Shown one piece after another: positions 14,166 through 21,601 of a stretch of DNA of 32,333 nt. Location: the IMG/VR virus record IMGVR_UViG_3300032174_000018, positions 1 to 32,333 of that record. The stretch is one strand, 5' to 3'. The position numbers were made by a program, and so were the translations under genes. Numbering within the stretch: position 1 is the first letter of the stretch; each line of letters begins with the position of its first letter. This DNA comes from a virus. A model generated the notes under the pieces. That model was given only the letters and a program-made list of their open reading frames with translations, searched no databases and had not been told where the DNA came from.

Positions 14166-14212
14166 GCTTCCACTACCTCACCGAAGACGGCAGCGTGGCG
14201 TATTTTCTATGA
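14162..14212 (+). CDS. 16-residue linking peptide
   Basis: ATGA at 14162 opens MSFHYLTEDGSVAYFL, whose stop overlaps the ATG at 14209. There is no separate ribosome site. It most likely hands ribosomes from the 27-residue frame to the zinc-ribbon gene. Confidence 0.3.
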   Translation: MSFHYLTEDGSVAYFL

Positions 14213-14553
14213 TTTACGAATACGAATGCCCGCGTTGCGGCGAGACAGGCCAAATCGTGGGTACGGTGAAGGATCATAAACCCACCCTTCCTTGTCGGTG
14301 CGGTGGTAGACAGGTGCAGCAGTTAGGTGCTTCCTATGTGACCCCTGATCTTGCCCCCTATAAAGCGGTGGCAGGAGATCTGGCAGGAGAGTGGATCAGT
14401 TCACGCAAGGAACACAGAGAATTCTTAAAGCGCAATCGGTTTATTGAGGTGGGCAATGAACCCATCAAGCCGATACGCAATGATTTTCGCCCTAAGAAGG
14501 GCGAAGTGGCTCAAGAACTAAAGAGAGTGCTAAATGGCAGTTCCAGAAAGTGA
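14209..14553 (+). CDS. FmdB-like zinc-ribbon protein
   Basis: A 114-residue protein starting MIYEYECPRCGETGQ. CPRCG near residue 7 and PCRCGG near residue 28 form the two knuckles of an FmdB-type zinc ribbon. The remaining 80 residues are charged and helical (ISSRKEHREFLKRNRFIEVG). Similar proteins are common beside phage scaffold genes. Role unknown. There is no ribosome site of its own; the start overlaps the short frame before it. It overlaps the scaffold gene by 20 bases. Confidence 0.65.
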   Translation: MIYEYECPRCGETGQIVGTVKDHKPTLPCRCGGRQVQQLGASYVTPDLAPYKAVAGDLAGEWISSRKEHREFLKRNRFIEVGNEPIKPIRNDFRPKKGEVAQELKRVLNGSSRK

Positions 14554-15559
14554 AGTCATCCCAGAGCGCAGTATCCGTGAGGAATTGATTGCGGCACGGG
14601 ATGAAATCGAGGCTAGAGAGCCAGAAGTTAAGGTCGAACAGCCAAAAGAAACGCCCCAGATTGCTCCAGCATCGGGCGAAGAGGAGCCTTCCGAGCGTCC
14701 TCGCGATGAGAAGGGCAAGTTCGCACCCAAGGAGCAACCCGAAACTCCCCCCGTTACTGCTGCTCCTTCTTTTACACCAGCTCCAAACAGTTGGTCAGCA
14801 CAAGCCAAGGCCAAATGGGCCGCCATAGACCCGGAGATTCGAGCGGAAATCGCCAAGCGCGAAGGGGACATGGAACGGGGCGTGAGAAAGATCGATGAGG
14901 AACGCTCCTTTGCCAAGGAGATGCAAAAGATCGTTGCTCCTTATGAGGCGACTATCCGGGCTGCGGGGACGACCGTTCCTGCCGCCGTTCAGTCGGTCTT
15001 AAACACCGCCTATATCTTACAGACAGCCGATCCTGTGACGAAAGCTCGCGCTATTGCACAGGTGATTCAGAATTACGGTATCGATTTGAGTTTGATCGGT
15101 CAGCCGCAGGAAGTTAACCCCCAGGTCTCCGCTCTGCAACAACGGATCGCACAGCTTGAGGGGATGACCCAGCAGCAGACTAGCCTTCAGCGTCAAGCTG
15201 AGGAGCAAAAGGTGATGGAGGCCATTCAGGCCTTTGGCGCAGACCCGAAAAATAAGTATTTCCAAGCAGTACAGGCCGATATGGGCAAGCTGATTGGAAG
15301 TGGTTATGCCGGCACCCTGCAGGAGGCGTATGAAGCGGCCATTTGGGCACGTCCTGACATTCGCGCACAGCAACTGTCTGATCAACAGGCCGAAGCGAAA
15401 GCGAAACAAGATGCGGCGCTAAAAGTACAGCGGGCACGAACCAAGGGTTTAAGCGTGCGTGGAGGTCCAGGCGGATCACCCGCACCAGCAATAAATCCTA
15501 ACTCAAGCGTTCGTGAGGACCTCGAGGCGGCCTTTGCCGAAGCTCGGGGACGTATCTAA
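14534..15559 (+). CDS. Capsid scaffolding protein
   Basis: A 341-residue protein from the ATG at 14534. The N-terminal 95 residues are Pro/Glu-rich and disordered, with the phrase PRDEKGKFAPK common in podophage scaffolds. From residue 95 to 310 it is Gln/Ala/Glu-rich and helical (WSAQAKAKWAAIDPEIRAEI, LQQRIAQLEGMTQQQ). The C-terminus (SVREDLEAAFAEARGRI) is a short helix, the usual coat-binding element. Its place directly before the major capsid gene fits. It would guide coat assembly and leave the prohead during maturation. Confidence 0.8.
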   Translation: MAVPESEVIPERSIREELIAARDEIEAREPEVKVEQPKETPQIAPASGEEEPSERPRDEKGKFAPKEQPETPPVTAAPSFTPAPNSWSAQAKAKWAAIDPEIRAEIAKREGDMERGVRKIDEERSFAKEMQKIVAPYEATIRAAGTTVPAAVQSVLNTAYILQTADPVTKARAIAQVIQNYGIDLSLIGQPQEVNPQVSALQQRIAQLEGMTQQQTSLQRQAEEQKVMEAIQAFGADPKNKYFQAVQADMGKLIGSGYAGTLQEAYEAAIWARPDIRAQQLSDQQAEAKAKQDAALKVQRARTKGLSVRGGPGGSPAPAINPNSSVREDLEAAFAEARGRI

Positions 15560-15576
15560 CAATTTAGGAGTCGATC

Positions 15577-15790
15577 ATGGCACTCGTAGGTCCGTCAACC
15601 GCGTTGACGGAAATCGTAACGACCACGCTCAGGAACCGCACCGGTAAACTGGCGGATAACGTTACAAAAAATAATGCGCTGCTCTATCGGTTGCGCGCAA
15701 AAGGGAAGGTAAAACCGGTAAGTGGTGGACGCACAATTGTCCAAGAGCTGAATTATCAGGAGAACGGGACTTTCAAACGGTACTCTGGGT
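15577..15790 (+). CDS. Major capsid protein, exon 1
   Basis: First exon of the coat gene, from the ATG at 15577 with AGGAG upstream, to T15790. It encodes MALVGPSTALTEIVTTTL through NGTFKRYSG plus the first base of a tyrosine codon. Joined to exon 2 at 16634 it gives 984 bases and a 327-residue protein reading FKRYSGYEALNISPSDVF, the expected coat sequence without gap or shift. Without splicing the frame runs only 13 codons further and stops at 15820-15822, leaving 81 residues. The split gene is therefore not a pseudogene. Confidence 0.9.
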
Positions 15791-15801
15791 TGATGTCTAC
15801 T

Positions 15802-16404
15802 TCAGCCCTCCTTGCTGCCTAATCCTGCAAGGAAAAGCGGTCTATCAACATAGGCCATTTTCCACAAGTTGCAGGTACGGCAGAGTGTTTGAGCGTTAGA
15901 GCGCACATTCACTCCGCCGCATGAAACAGGAATGATGTGATCGAGGATCAGATCCTCAAGTGTTTTACACCATAGACAAGCCGAGTCTTTCCACTCGCGG
16001 CGTTGTAAAGGCGTGAAGTTGCGGCGATAGCGCTGTTCTTCACGAGGTTTTATAGATCGTAGGTGCTCAAGATTTTTGAGCATTTCAGCACGGTTATTGA
16101 GCCATCTTTCACGCAATGCGATGGTGATTTTAGCTTTGGCTTCTGGGGTGTGTTTGTAGCCCTTTGGTGGGCCAGTTCCTTTAGGTGGACTGGCTCTACG
16201 ACCGGCGCGGATGCGAACGCGAGTTTCCTCATCGTGAATCTTTCCCCAAAATGGATTGTGTTCGCCTTGAAATGATTTGCTTTTGCACTCAGAGGCTCCG
16301 CACGTAATCCGCTTGTGCCCTCGCAAGAGATAAGCAGCGGTTTTATAGACGAGTTTTCCGCAAACTACGCACGCGATTTCATGACCTGTTTTATGGTTTG
16401 GCAT
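15802..16404 (-). CDS. HNH homing endonuclease, antisense within the intron
   Basis: A 200-residue minus-strand protein from the ATG at 16404. The N-terminus has CVVCGK and TCGASECK, a four-cysteine zinc knuckle. The middle (EAKAKITIALRERW) is a NUMOD-like helical stretch, a DNA-reading element. The C-terminus has CLWCK, then the HNH core ILDHIIPVSCGGVNVRSNAQ and TLCRTCNLW, with structural cysteines. It would cut intronless copies of the capsid gene to promote intron homing. It is unusual in lying opposite to the intron and host gene. Its stop codon (15804-15802) falls inside the P1/P10 guide strand. No good ribosome site is visible, but an antisense promoter lies upstream. Confidence 0.88.
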   Translation of the reverse strand: MPNHKTGHEIACVVCGKLVYKTAAYLLRGHKRITCGASECKSKSFQGEHNPFWGKIHDEETRVRIRAGRRASPPKGTGPPKGYKHTPEAKAKITIALRERWLNNRAEMLKNLEHLRSIKPREEQRYRRNFTPLQRREWKDSACLWCKTLEDLILDHIIPVSCGGVNVRSNAQTLCRTCNLWKMAYVDRPLFLAGLGSKEG

Positions 16405-16439
16405 AAGGCTAACATGGGGTTAATTCGGTGGACAACTCC

Positions 16440-16467
16440 TTTATACGCTTTTGGTAGAAGGAGTCAA
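16440..16467 (-). promoter_or_regulatory. Antisense promoter for the HNH gene, inside the ribozyme core
   Basis: On the minus strand TTGACT (16467-16462) and TATAAA (16445-16440) are separated by 16 bases, a good sigma-70 match. The predicted start near 16433 gives a leader of about 30 bases before the HNH ATG. The elements sit in the P5 stem and loop of the intron, so one DNA segment serves as a ribozyme helix on one strand and a promoter on the other. Confidence 0.55.
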
Positions 16468-16633
16468 TACCGAGCCAATCCACAGACCTAAAATGCTGTG
16501 GCCGGTGTAACGACTAGGGCGTGACGAAAGAATAATCGCCCCACGAATGCCCCACCCGAAAGGGAAGATATAGTCTGAACTGCATGGTGACATGCAGATG
16601 CGAGGGATAAAGAGCCCACGCGATAACAATTTG

Positions 16634-17403
16634 ATGAAGCACTTAACATCAGTCCTTCCGATGTCTTCACGGGAGCTGAGTTCAACTACGCGCAGGCTGC
16701 GGTTGCAGTCTCTATCTCAGGCTTGGAGATGCTGCAAAACTCAGGTGAGAATGCGATCATCGATTTGCTCGAAGGTCGCATCGAGAATGCGGAGCAGACG
16801 CTCACCAACAACATTGCCCTGGATACTTACTCCAACGGCACGGCTGATGGTGGACGGCAGATCGGTGGAATTCAGCTGCTGATTGGCACCACGAATAACA
16901 GTGGTGTGATCGGCGGCATCGATTCCTCGATTTGGAGCTTCTGGCGCAATGTTGCGTTCTCAGGTGTCACCAATGGTGGTGGCGCCACGAGTACGGCGAA
17001 CATCCAGAGCTATATGAACCGGGTGTACCTGCAGCTTGTCCGAGGAGCTGATGCACCGGACTTGATTGTGGCGGATAATAACTACTATCGCTTCTATCTT
17101 GAATCCTTGCAGGCGATTCAGCGTATTACCTCGGATGAGATGGCCGAAGTCGGCTTTCAGTCCTTGAAGTACATGAACGCCGATGTGGTTCTCGATGGTG
17201 GCTTTGGTGGTGGAGCGCCCGCCTCTACGATGTACTTCTTGAACACCAAGTACATTTTCTTCAGGCCTCATGCCGATCGGAACTTCGCTCCGTTGGGTGA
17301 TGAGCGGTTTGCGGTGAATCAGGACGCGATGGTGAAGCTCATCGGCTTTGCAGGAAACCTTACATTGAGCAACCGCTTCTTGCAGGGGGTCCTGTCGGCG
17401 TAA
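16634..17403 (+). CDS. Major capsid protein, exon 2
   Basis: Second exon, starting with AT that completes the tyrosine codon, then EALNISPSDVFTGAEFN... through the stop at 17401-17403. It carries the core of the coat fold: AAVAVSISGLEMLQNSGE, IIDLLEGRIENAE, then the beta-rich domains and the C-terminal LSNRFLQGVLSA. The frame is closed by TAA at 16624 just upstream, so translation can only enter through splicing; a TTG at 16723 would make a fragment without the conserved region and is not credible. Many copies form the icosahedral head with the scaffold at 14534 and the decoration-like protein at 17420. Confidence 0.9.
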
Positions 17404-17419
17404 GCCACAGGGATACAAT

Positions 17420-18073
17420 ATGGCTAAAATTTCATTCGCAAGTCCGCAGGTTAACGCTGCGGTGACCTATAACTGGAGTGCCTTCACTCCTCTGATTGGG
17501 GATTTGGATATCGGGGTGGTCTCGACCGATGCGCCGGGTGTAGGACCGGGATCGGGTATCAATACCATCACGACTTCCATTGCTCCGCGTCCCATCTTCC
17601 AACCTTGCTTGGGCCAGATTGTGGCCGGTTGGGAGCCGACGTTGGGATATGGTGAGTTCATCTATCTTGCTGTGCCGACTTCTACCGCGGTTCCATTAGG
17701 AACGCTGGTGACCTGGTTTACCGGGTCGCTCGCTAACTATACGGTCGCGGTGATGCCGACCACGGCGAAGGGTGGTGAGCCTGGAGCGGTATGCATCTCC
17801 AACACCTCCGGTACGACAGGGGGTATCACGAGCAATGCGAACTCCATTCAATACGCCTGGTTCCAACTGGTGGGTATCGCGCAGACTCTAAAGACTGCCG
17901 TTATTCACACCTTGAATGGTCGTGTATTCGTCTCCGGTACTGCCGGGCGGGTCATGGTCACCTCGGCGGTTGGAACGGCACTGATTGGTGCGCGTTTTGC
18001 CTCATCCAACAGTGCAACGATTAGTTGTGCGTTGGTGTGGTATGACCGCCCCAATAAGATTACGGCCATCTAA
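17420..18073 (+). CDS. Capsid-associated beta-rich protein (decoration or head fibre)
   Basis: A 217-residue protein starting MAKISFASPQVNAAVTYNWS, with a weak GGAT site upstream of the ATG at 17420. It is low in charge and rich in Thr, Gly, Val and Ala, with beta-type segments (LGTLVTWFTGSLANYTVAVM, GRVMVTSAVGTALIG). Position immediately after the coat gene is usual for decoration or head-fibre proteins. Its stop overlaps the start of the sugar-enzyme fusion by one base, so the two are likely made together. Confidence 0.55.
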   Translation: MAKISFASPQVNAAVTYNWSAFTPLIGDLDIGVVSTDAPGVGPGSGINTITTSIAPRPIFQPCLGQIVAGWEPTLGYGEFIYLAVPTSTAVPLGTLVTWFTGSLANYTVAVMPTTAKGGEPGAVCISNTSGTTGGITSNANSIQYAWFQLVGIAQTLKTAVIHTLNGRVFVSGTAGRVMVTSAVGTALIGARFASSNSATISCALVWYDRPNKITAI

Positions 18074-20010
18074 TGCTCAATATCTGCTGCCTCTGCGTCG
18101 ATGCCCGTCATTACATGGATGGACGGGCCGTGGAGGCGGTGGAGATTTTGTATTCGATGATACGGCGCAATCTACCCGCAGGGCTTCGGGGACGCTTCAC
18201 GGTGTTCACGGACAACCCTGCGGATTTCAAAGATATGGCGGGAGTTCAGGCGAAACTTCTACCGGAAGGTTTGGAAGGCTGGTGGAACAAGATCTATTTG
18301 TTCAGCGAACACGCTTTCCCGAAAGGTGAGCGGGTACTCTATTTCGATTTAGACACGGTAATAACCGGTCCCTTGGACGATATTGCCGCTTATTCTGGTC
18401 CTTTTGCAATCCTTCGAGACGTGTATCGACCGGACGGACTTCAGTCCTCCGTGATGGCGTGGGAGGCTGGGACTTTAACTGATTTGTGGGCTGGGTTCGT
18501 TCAGGCTGGGTATCCTGAACTCGAAGGCGGTGATCAAGCTTGGATCGAACAGTTCCAAGAGCCAGACATTTGGCAAAAGCTCTATCCAGGGCTTCTCCGC
18601 TCCTACAAGGTGGACTGTCAGCAGTTCGTGCCGAAAGGCACTTCAGTCGTATTCTTCCATGGTTTTCCACGGCCTCATCAGTGCTTTAACTGGGTGAAGG
18701 ATGTGTGGAAGGTCTCGAATGAAACCATGTTCTTTGCCATGAACACCAAGGAGGATGAGGTAAGGCGCAACATCCGTCATGCCCTTACCAAGCCTAAGTG
18801 GATCGAGATGCGCGATGGAACGCCTCATAGCGCAATCATTGTCGGCGGTGGTCCATCTCTCGAAGATGATATCTGGCGCATCAAGGGCTGGCAGCTTTCA
18901 GGCTCCGTCGTCTTTGCGACGAACAACACCTTTGAGTTCCTGCTAGAAAGAGGTGTTACACCTGATGCGCATGTGATGCACGATGCACGAGAGGCGAATT
19001 TAAGCTTCGTGCCTAAGATTAAGACGATTTGCTATTACGCCTCGCAGTGCCATCCTGAAATCTTGGATGCCGCGGGCGAGAGATTGGTTTGCTGGCATCC
19101 TCACAGTGAGACCTGTCTTGATGAGATCGGGAATAATGCCAAAGGCCCTACGATGGTCTCAGGCGGGTCAACGGCTGGGCTTAATGCCATTTCCTTGGCC
19201 TACATCTTGGGCCATCGTCAGTTCCTCCTATTCGGTTTTGACTCATCCTACGAGGATGAACATCATGCCTACCCGCAAAGCTTAAATGACGGGGAACTAG
19301 TATTAGACGTTCAGGCACATGGCAAGAATTTTAAATGTGCCCCGTGGATGATTCAGCAGAGCGAGCAGTTCTTAAGTCTGGCGAAACAGCTCACGACTTT
19401 AGGGTGTGAGTTGACCGTCTACGGACGGGGGTTGATCCCTACCTTAGCGCAGCACATTGAACCGACTTCTTGTGCGGCTGATTTGCGGGCTAAAAGCTTG
19501 CTCACCTGGCTTGAGGGTATGGATAATCCTGTGGGTGCGGAGATAGGGGTGTTCGCCGGCGAGCTTTCAAGGCGTCTTTTAAGCCGTGCGGACCTCACTT
19601 TATATCTGGTGGATTCATGGTCTGCGAGTCCTTCGAAAAGCTATGCTGAATCCGGAGATTTTCATTCAAAACTCACCCAAGATCAGCAAGAGCGTTACTT
19701 TCGCATGACGCATCACATGATCTATTTCGCAGGCCCCAGGGCGAAGATTTTGCGAAAAGACTCTAAAGAGGCCGCGAAGGATATTCCAGATGCCTCACTT
19801 GATTTCGTCTTCATCGATGCCGATCACTCCTATGAAGGATGTAAGGCCGATATTGAAGCTTGGAAGCCAAAGATCAAAAAGGGCGGCTTTATCTCAGGCC
19901 ATGACTATGAGAATACGGAGTTTCCATGCTGGGGCGTGAAGAAGGCCGTACAGGAAGCTTTTGGTAAACCTGAATTGGGCGATAACTACACGTGGAAGGT
20001 CAACTTATGA
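18073..20010 (+). CDS. Trifunctional fusion: glycosyltransferase, MptE-like domain, methyltransferase
   Basis: A 645-residue protein with three domains. Residues 1-225: GT-A glycosyltransferase fold, with RVLYFDLDTVITGPLDD (DxD at 92-94), GGDQAW (152-157) and FFHGFPRPH (194-202). Residues 250-465: MptE/DUF115-like domain, AIIVGGGPSLEDDI (254-267), VFATNNTFEFLLERG, DAHVMHD and LLFGFDSSYEDEHH (385-398); relatives of this domain occur in flagellin glycosylation (Maf-type) and pterin enzymes. Residues 480-640: class I SAM methyltransferase, GAEIGVFAGELS (488-499), LVDSW (512-516), FVFIDADHSYEG (578-589). Together they suggest transfer and methylation of a sugar. Location directly after coat and decoration genes points to virion glycosylation, but host surface modification is equally possible. 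The substrate is unknown. Confidence 0.75.
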   Translation: MLNICCLCVDARHYMDGRAVEAVEILYSMIRRNLPAGLRGRFTVFTDNPADFKDMAGVQAKLLPEGLEGWWNKIYLFSEHAFPKGERVLYFDLDTVITGPLDDIAAYSGPFAILRDVYRPDGLQSSVMAWEAGTLTDLWAGFVQAGYPELEGGDQAWIEQFQEPDIWQKLYPGLLRSYKVDCQQFVPKGTSVVFFHGFPRPHQCFNWVKDVWKVSNETMFFAMNTKEDEVRRNIRHALTKPKWIEMRDGTPHSAIIVGGGPSLEDDIWRIKGWQLSGSVVFATNNTFEFLLERGVTPDAHVMHDAREANLSFVPKIKTICYYASQCHPEILDAAGERLVCWHPHSETCLDEIGNNAKGPTMVSGGSTAGLNAISLAYILGHRQFLLFGFDSSYEDEHHAYPQSLNDGELVLDVQAHGKNFKCAPWMIQQSEQFLSLAKQLTTLGCELTVYGRGLIPTLAQHIEPTSCAADLRAKSLLTWLEGMDNPVGAEIGVFAGELSRRLLSRADLTLYLVDSWSASPSKSYAESGDFHSKLTQDQQERYFRMTHHMIYFAGPRAKILRKDSKEAAKDIPDASLDFVFIDADHSYEGCKADIEAWKPKIKKGGFISGHDYENTEFPCWGVKKAVQEAFGKPELGDNYTWKVNL

Positions 20011-20660
20011 GCGAGTTTGCAGCACCGCAGAACATCGGTACCGGTGGGAAGGTCATCTATGGCACTGAAAAAGGACTTCTGGTGCGCTTCTATGCGAAAC
20101 CAGTGCTGATGGAAGCGATTTCCAAGGACCAAGGATACCCATATTACGAGGATCGGGTGTACGTCAATATTGTCTCACCAGGAAATACCAAGACAGTGTG
20201 GGACATGCTCGCCAGAGGTGTGAATCCTAAGTACAAGGAAATCTCCAAGGACGAGTACGAACAGGATGGCTGGGAAATCGATGAAACCGAAGGGGAAGCC
20301 GATCCCATCAAGTACCCTGAAGCTTGGGCGCTTTTCTTAAAGAAAGGCGAGAAAGGCCATAAGGGCTGGGATATCTCCGAATGGGGTGCTATCACCCGAT
20401 CGTTTGCCGAGAGTTTAAAGGCTTTGAATGTTCCTACCGTGGAAGCACTGGCCGGACTTTCGGATTCAGCCGCAGCCAATATCATGGGCGGCAGGAAATT
20501 TCGGGACTTGGCGAAAGCTGCACTAGAGGAACAGGAGCTATTGAGTCTTGCGAGTGCTGAACAGGAGAAAGCCTCCAAAGCAGAGGAGCGCGTTAAGACA
20601 CTTGAGAAGCAATTGGAAGGCTTGCAGGCCCAGATTAATTCGATGAAGAAGAAAGAGTGA
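20007..20660 (+). CDS. Virion protein with C-terminal coiled coil
   Basis: A 217-residue protein starting MSEFAAPQNIGTGGKVIYGT in an ATGA overlap with the fusion enzyme. Residues 30-130 (FYAKPVLMEAISKDQGYPYY, VYVNIVSPGNTKTVWDMLAR) form a conserved-looking globular part. The region SLKALNVPTVEALAGLSDSA looks like a helix-hairpin-helix element. The last 45 residues are a coiled coil (EEQELLSLASAEQEKASK, EERVKTLEKQLEGLQ). It resembles conserved head-region proteins of podophages but I cannot name it. It overlaps the next gene by a GTGA. Confidence 0.55.
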   Translation: MSEFAAPQNIGTGGKVIYGTEKGLLVRFYAKPVLMEAISKDQGYPYYEDRVYVNIVSPGNTKTVWDMLARGVNPKYKEISKDEYEQDGWEIDETEGEADPIKYPEAWALFLKKGEKGHKGWDISEWGAITRSFAESLKALNVPTVEALAGLSDSAAANIMGGRKFRDLAKAALEEQELLSLASAEQEKASKAEERVKTLEKQLEGLQAQINSMKKKE

Positions 20661-21601
20661 GCCTAGCCACTATCTGTACCCAGGCCCTATCAGAAATAGG
20701 GCTACCGTCCCTCACTACCTATGTGGGTAATCCTGACCCACAAGCCCAGCAGGCTTTGAGTCTTGCTAACAGGGCTGGTAAGGAGATGGCGGAGGATCCA
20801 AGGGCCGCAGGATATTGGCAGCAACTACGCAAGCAATACACGTTTCAAACCTCTGGGGTGGGGCCCTATACCTGCACGATCACCCCGCAATCGACCACGC
20901 TTACGAATCTCTCTAGTACGGCAGGTATTACGGTCGGTCAGAATGTCTATGCGGTGGGGTTGGTGAATGACACGCTTGTTACCGCTCCTCCTGTGGGTAG
21001 TTCTGTATCAATATCACAAGCTCCCACCGCAACCGTTGCCTTATCCGGTCAATCGGTGACCTTTGCGACCGAGAATTATCCGCTGCCAGCGGATTTGGCA
21101 TACCTTATCGTGCAGACAGAATGGGATAGAAATTTCAGATGGCAGCTTCTTGGGCCATTGGATGCTCAGGAATGGCAGGTCATCAAATCAGGTATTTCAC
21201 CAGTCGGACCGCGCATGCGCTTTCGCATCATGCAGGGGCAGTTCTACATCAATCCGGTAGGATCTGCTTCAACGCTTTTCATCGACACGATCGCCTTTGA
21301 ATATGTATCGAGCTTTTGGACCGCTTCTGCTATGGCTCCCACGGTGGGAGTTAGTAATAGCTGGCAGAACGATACCGATGTGTCGCTCATCTCTGAGGAT
21401 TTGATGATCTTGAGTTTGAAGTGGCGATTCTTGAAAGCTAAGGGGCTTGATTGGGAGCAGGAATTCAAGGACTACAACACCAAGTTTGATCTGGTGAAGG
21501 GCCGCAATGCCTCGGCTAGAAATCTGCCATTGAATGCACGAGCATCAGGTATTCGATTGCTCAATTCACAAAATGTGCCTGATACTGGGTTTGGTAGTTG
21601 A
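20657..21601 (+). CDS. Head-tail connector (P22 gp4-like or tubular-A-like adaptor)
   Basis: A 314-residue protein from a GTG at 20657 in a GTGA overlap. It opens MSLATICTQALSEIGLPSLT, with ALSLANRAGKEMAEDP and WQQLRKQYTF, the helical start typical of podophage adaptor proteins that dock under the portal. The middle is a beta-rich insertion (TITPQSTTLTNLSSTAGITV). The end returns to helices (DLMILSLKWRFLKAKGLDWE, YNTKFDLVKGRNA). It would extend the portal channel and seat the tail hub encoded next. Confidence 0.65.
   Translation: MSLATICTQALSEIGLPSLTTYVGNPDPQAQQALSLANRAGKEMAEDPRAAGYWQQLRKQYTFQTSGVGPYTCTITPQSTTLTNLSSTAGITVGQNVYAVGLVNDTLVTAPPVGSSVSISQAPTATVALSGQSVTFATENYPLPADLAYLIVQTEWDRNFRWQLLGPLDAQEWQVIKSGISPVGPRMRFRIMQGQFYINPVGSASTLFIDTIAFEYVSSFWTASAMAPTVGVSNSWQNDTDVSLISEDLMILSLKWRFLKAKGLDWEQEFKDYNTKFDLVKGRNASARNLPLNARASGIRLLNSQNVPDTGFGS

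Larger units (their letters stand above)
15791..16633 (+). ncRNA. Group I self-splicing intron in the major capsid gene
   Basis: 843 nt. P1: exon GGGU (15787-15790) plus UGA (15791-15793) pairs with UCAGCCC (15802-15808), with the required U-G pair (15790/15805) at the 5' splice site. P10: CUUCA (15800-15804) pairs with UGAAG of exon 2 (16635-16639). A P2 hairpin CCTTGC/GCAAGG lies at 15810-15832. Core: P3 16415-16420/16549-16554; P4 16424-16429/16469-16474; P5 16435-16441/16458-16464; P6a CCACAG/CTGTGG (16480/16496); P7 GACTA (16512-16516)/TAGTC (16571-16575); P7.1-like GGGCG/CGCCC (16517/16537); P8 CCC-GAAA-GGG (16555-16564); canonical S element AAGATATAGTC (16565-16575); P9 CTGCATG-GTGA-CATGCAG (16580-16597). 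The intron ends in G16633. The extra helix between P7 and P3 suggests subgroup IA. Peripheral sequence between P2 and P3 holds an HNH gene on the other strand. Confidence 0.92.

Noticed and set aside
15577-15822. A complete 81-residue capsid-like gene
   Set aside because: The last 10 residues are intron sequence; the protein lacks most of the coat fold, and splicing restores it.
15785-16640. Splicing or insertion at the direct TTGATG repeat (15790 and 16631 regions)
   Set aside because: Joining at the whole repeat gives YSGLMKHLTS and shifts the frame; only T15790 to A16634 fits the frame, the terminal G rule, P1 and P10.
16723-17403. A separate gene started by TTG at 16723
   Set aside because: It would begin in the middle of a conserved coat helix without ribosome site; exon 2 must include EALNISPSDVF upstream.
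15577-17403. Intein in the capsid protein
   Set aside because: The endonuclease is on the other strand and the plus frame has stops in the insert; no intein N- or C-terminal motifs.
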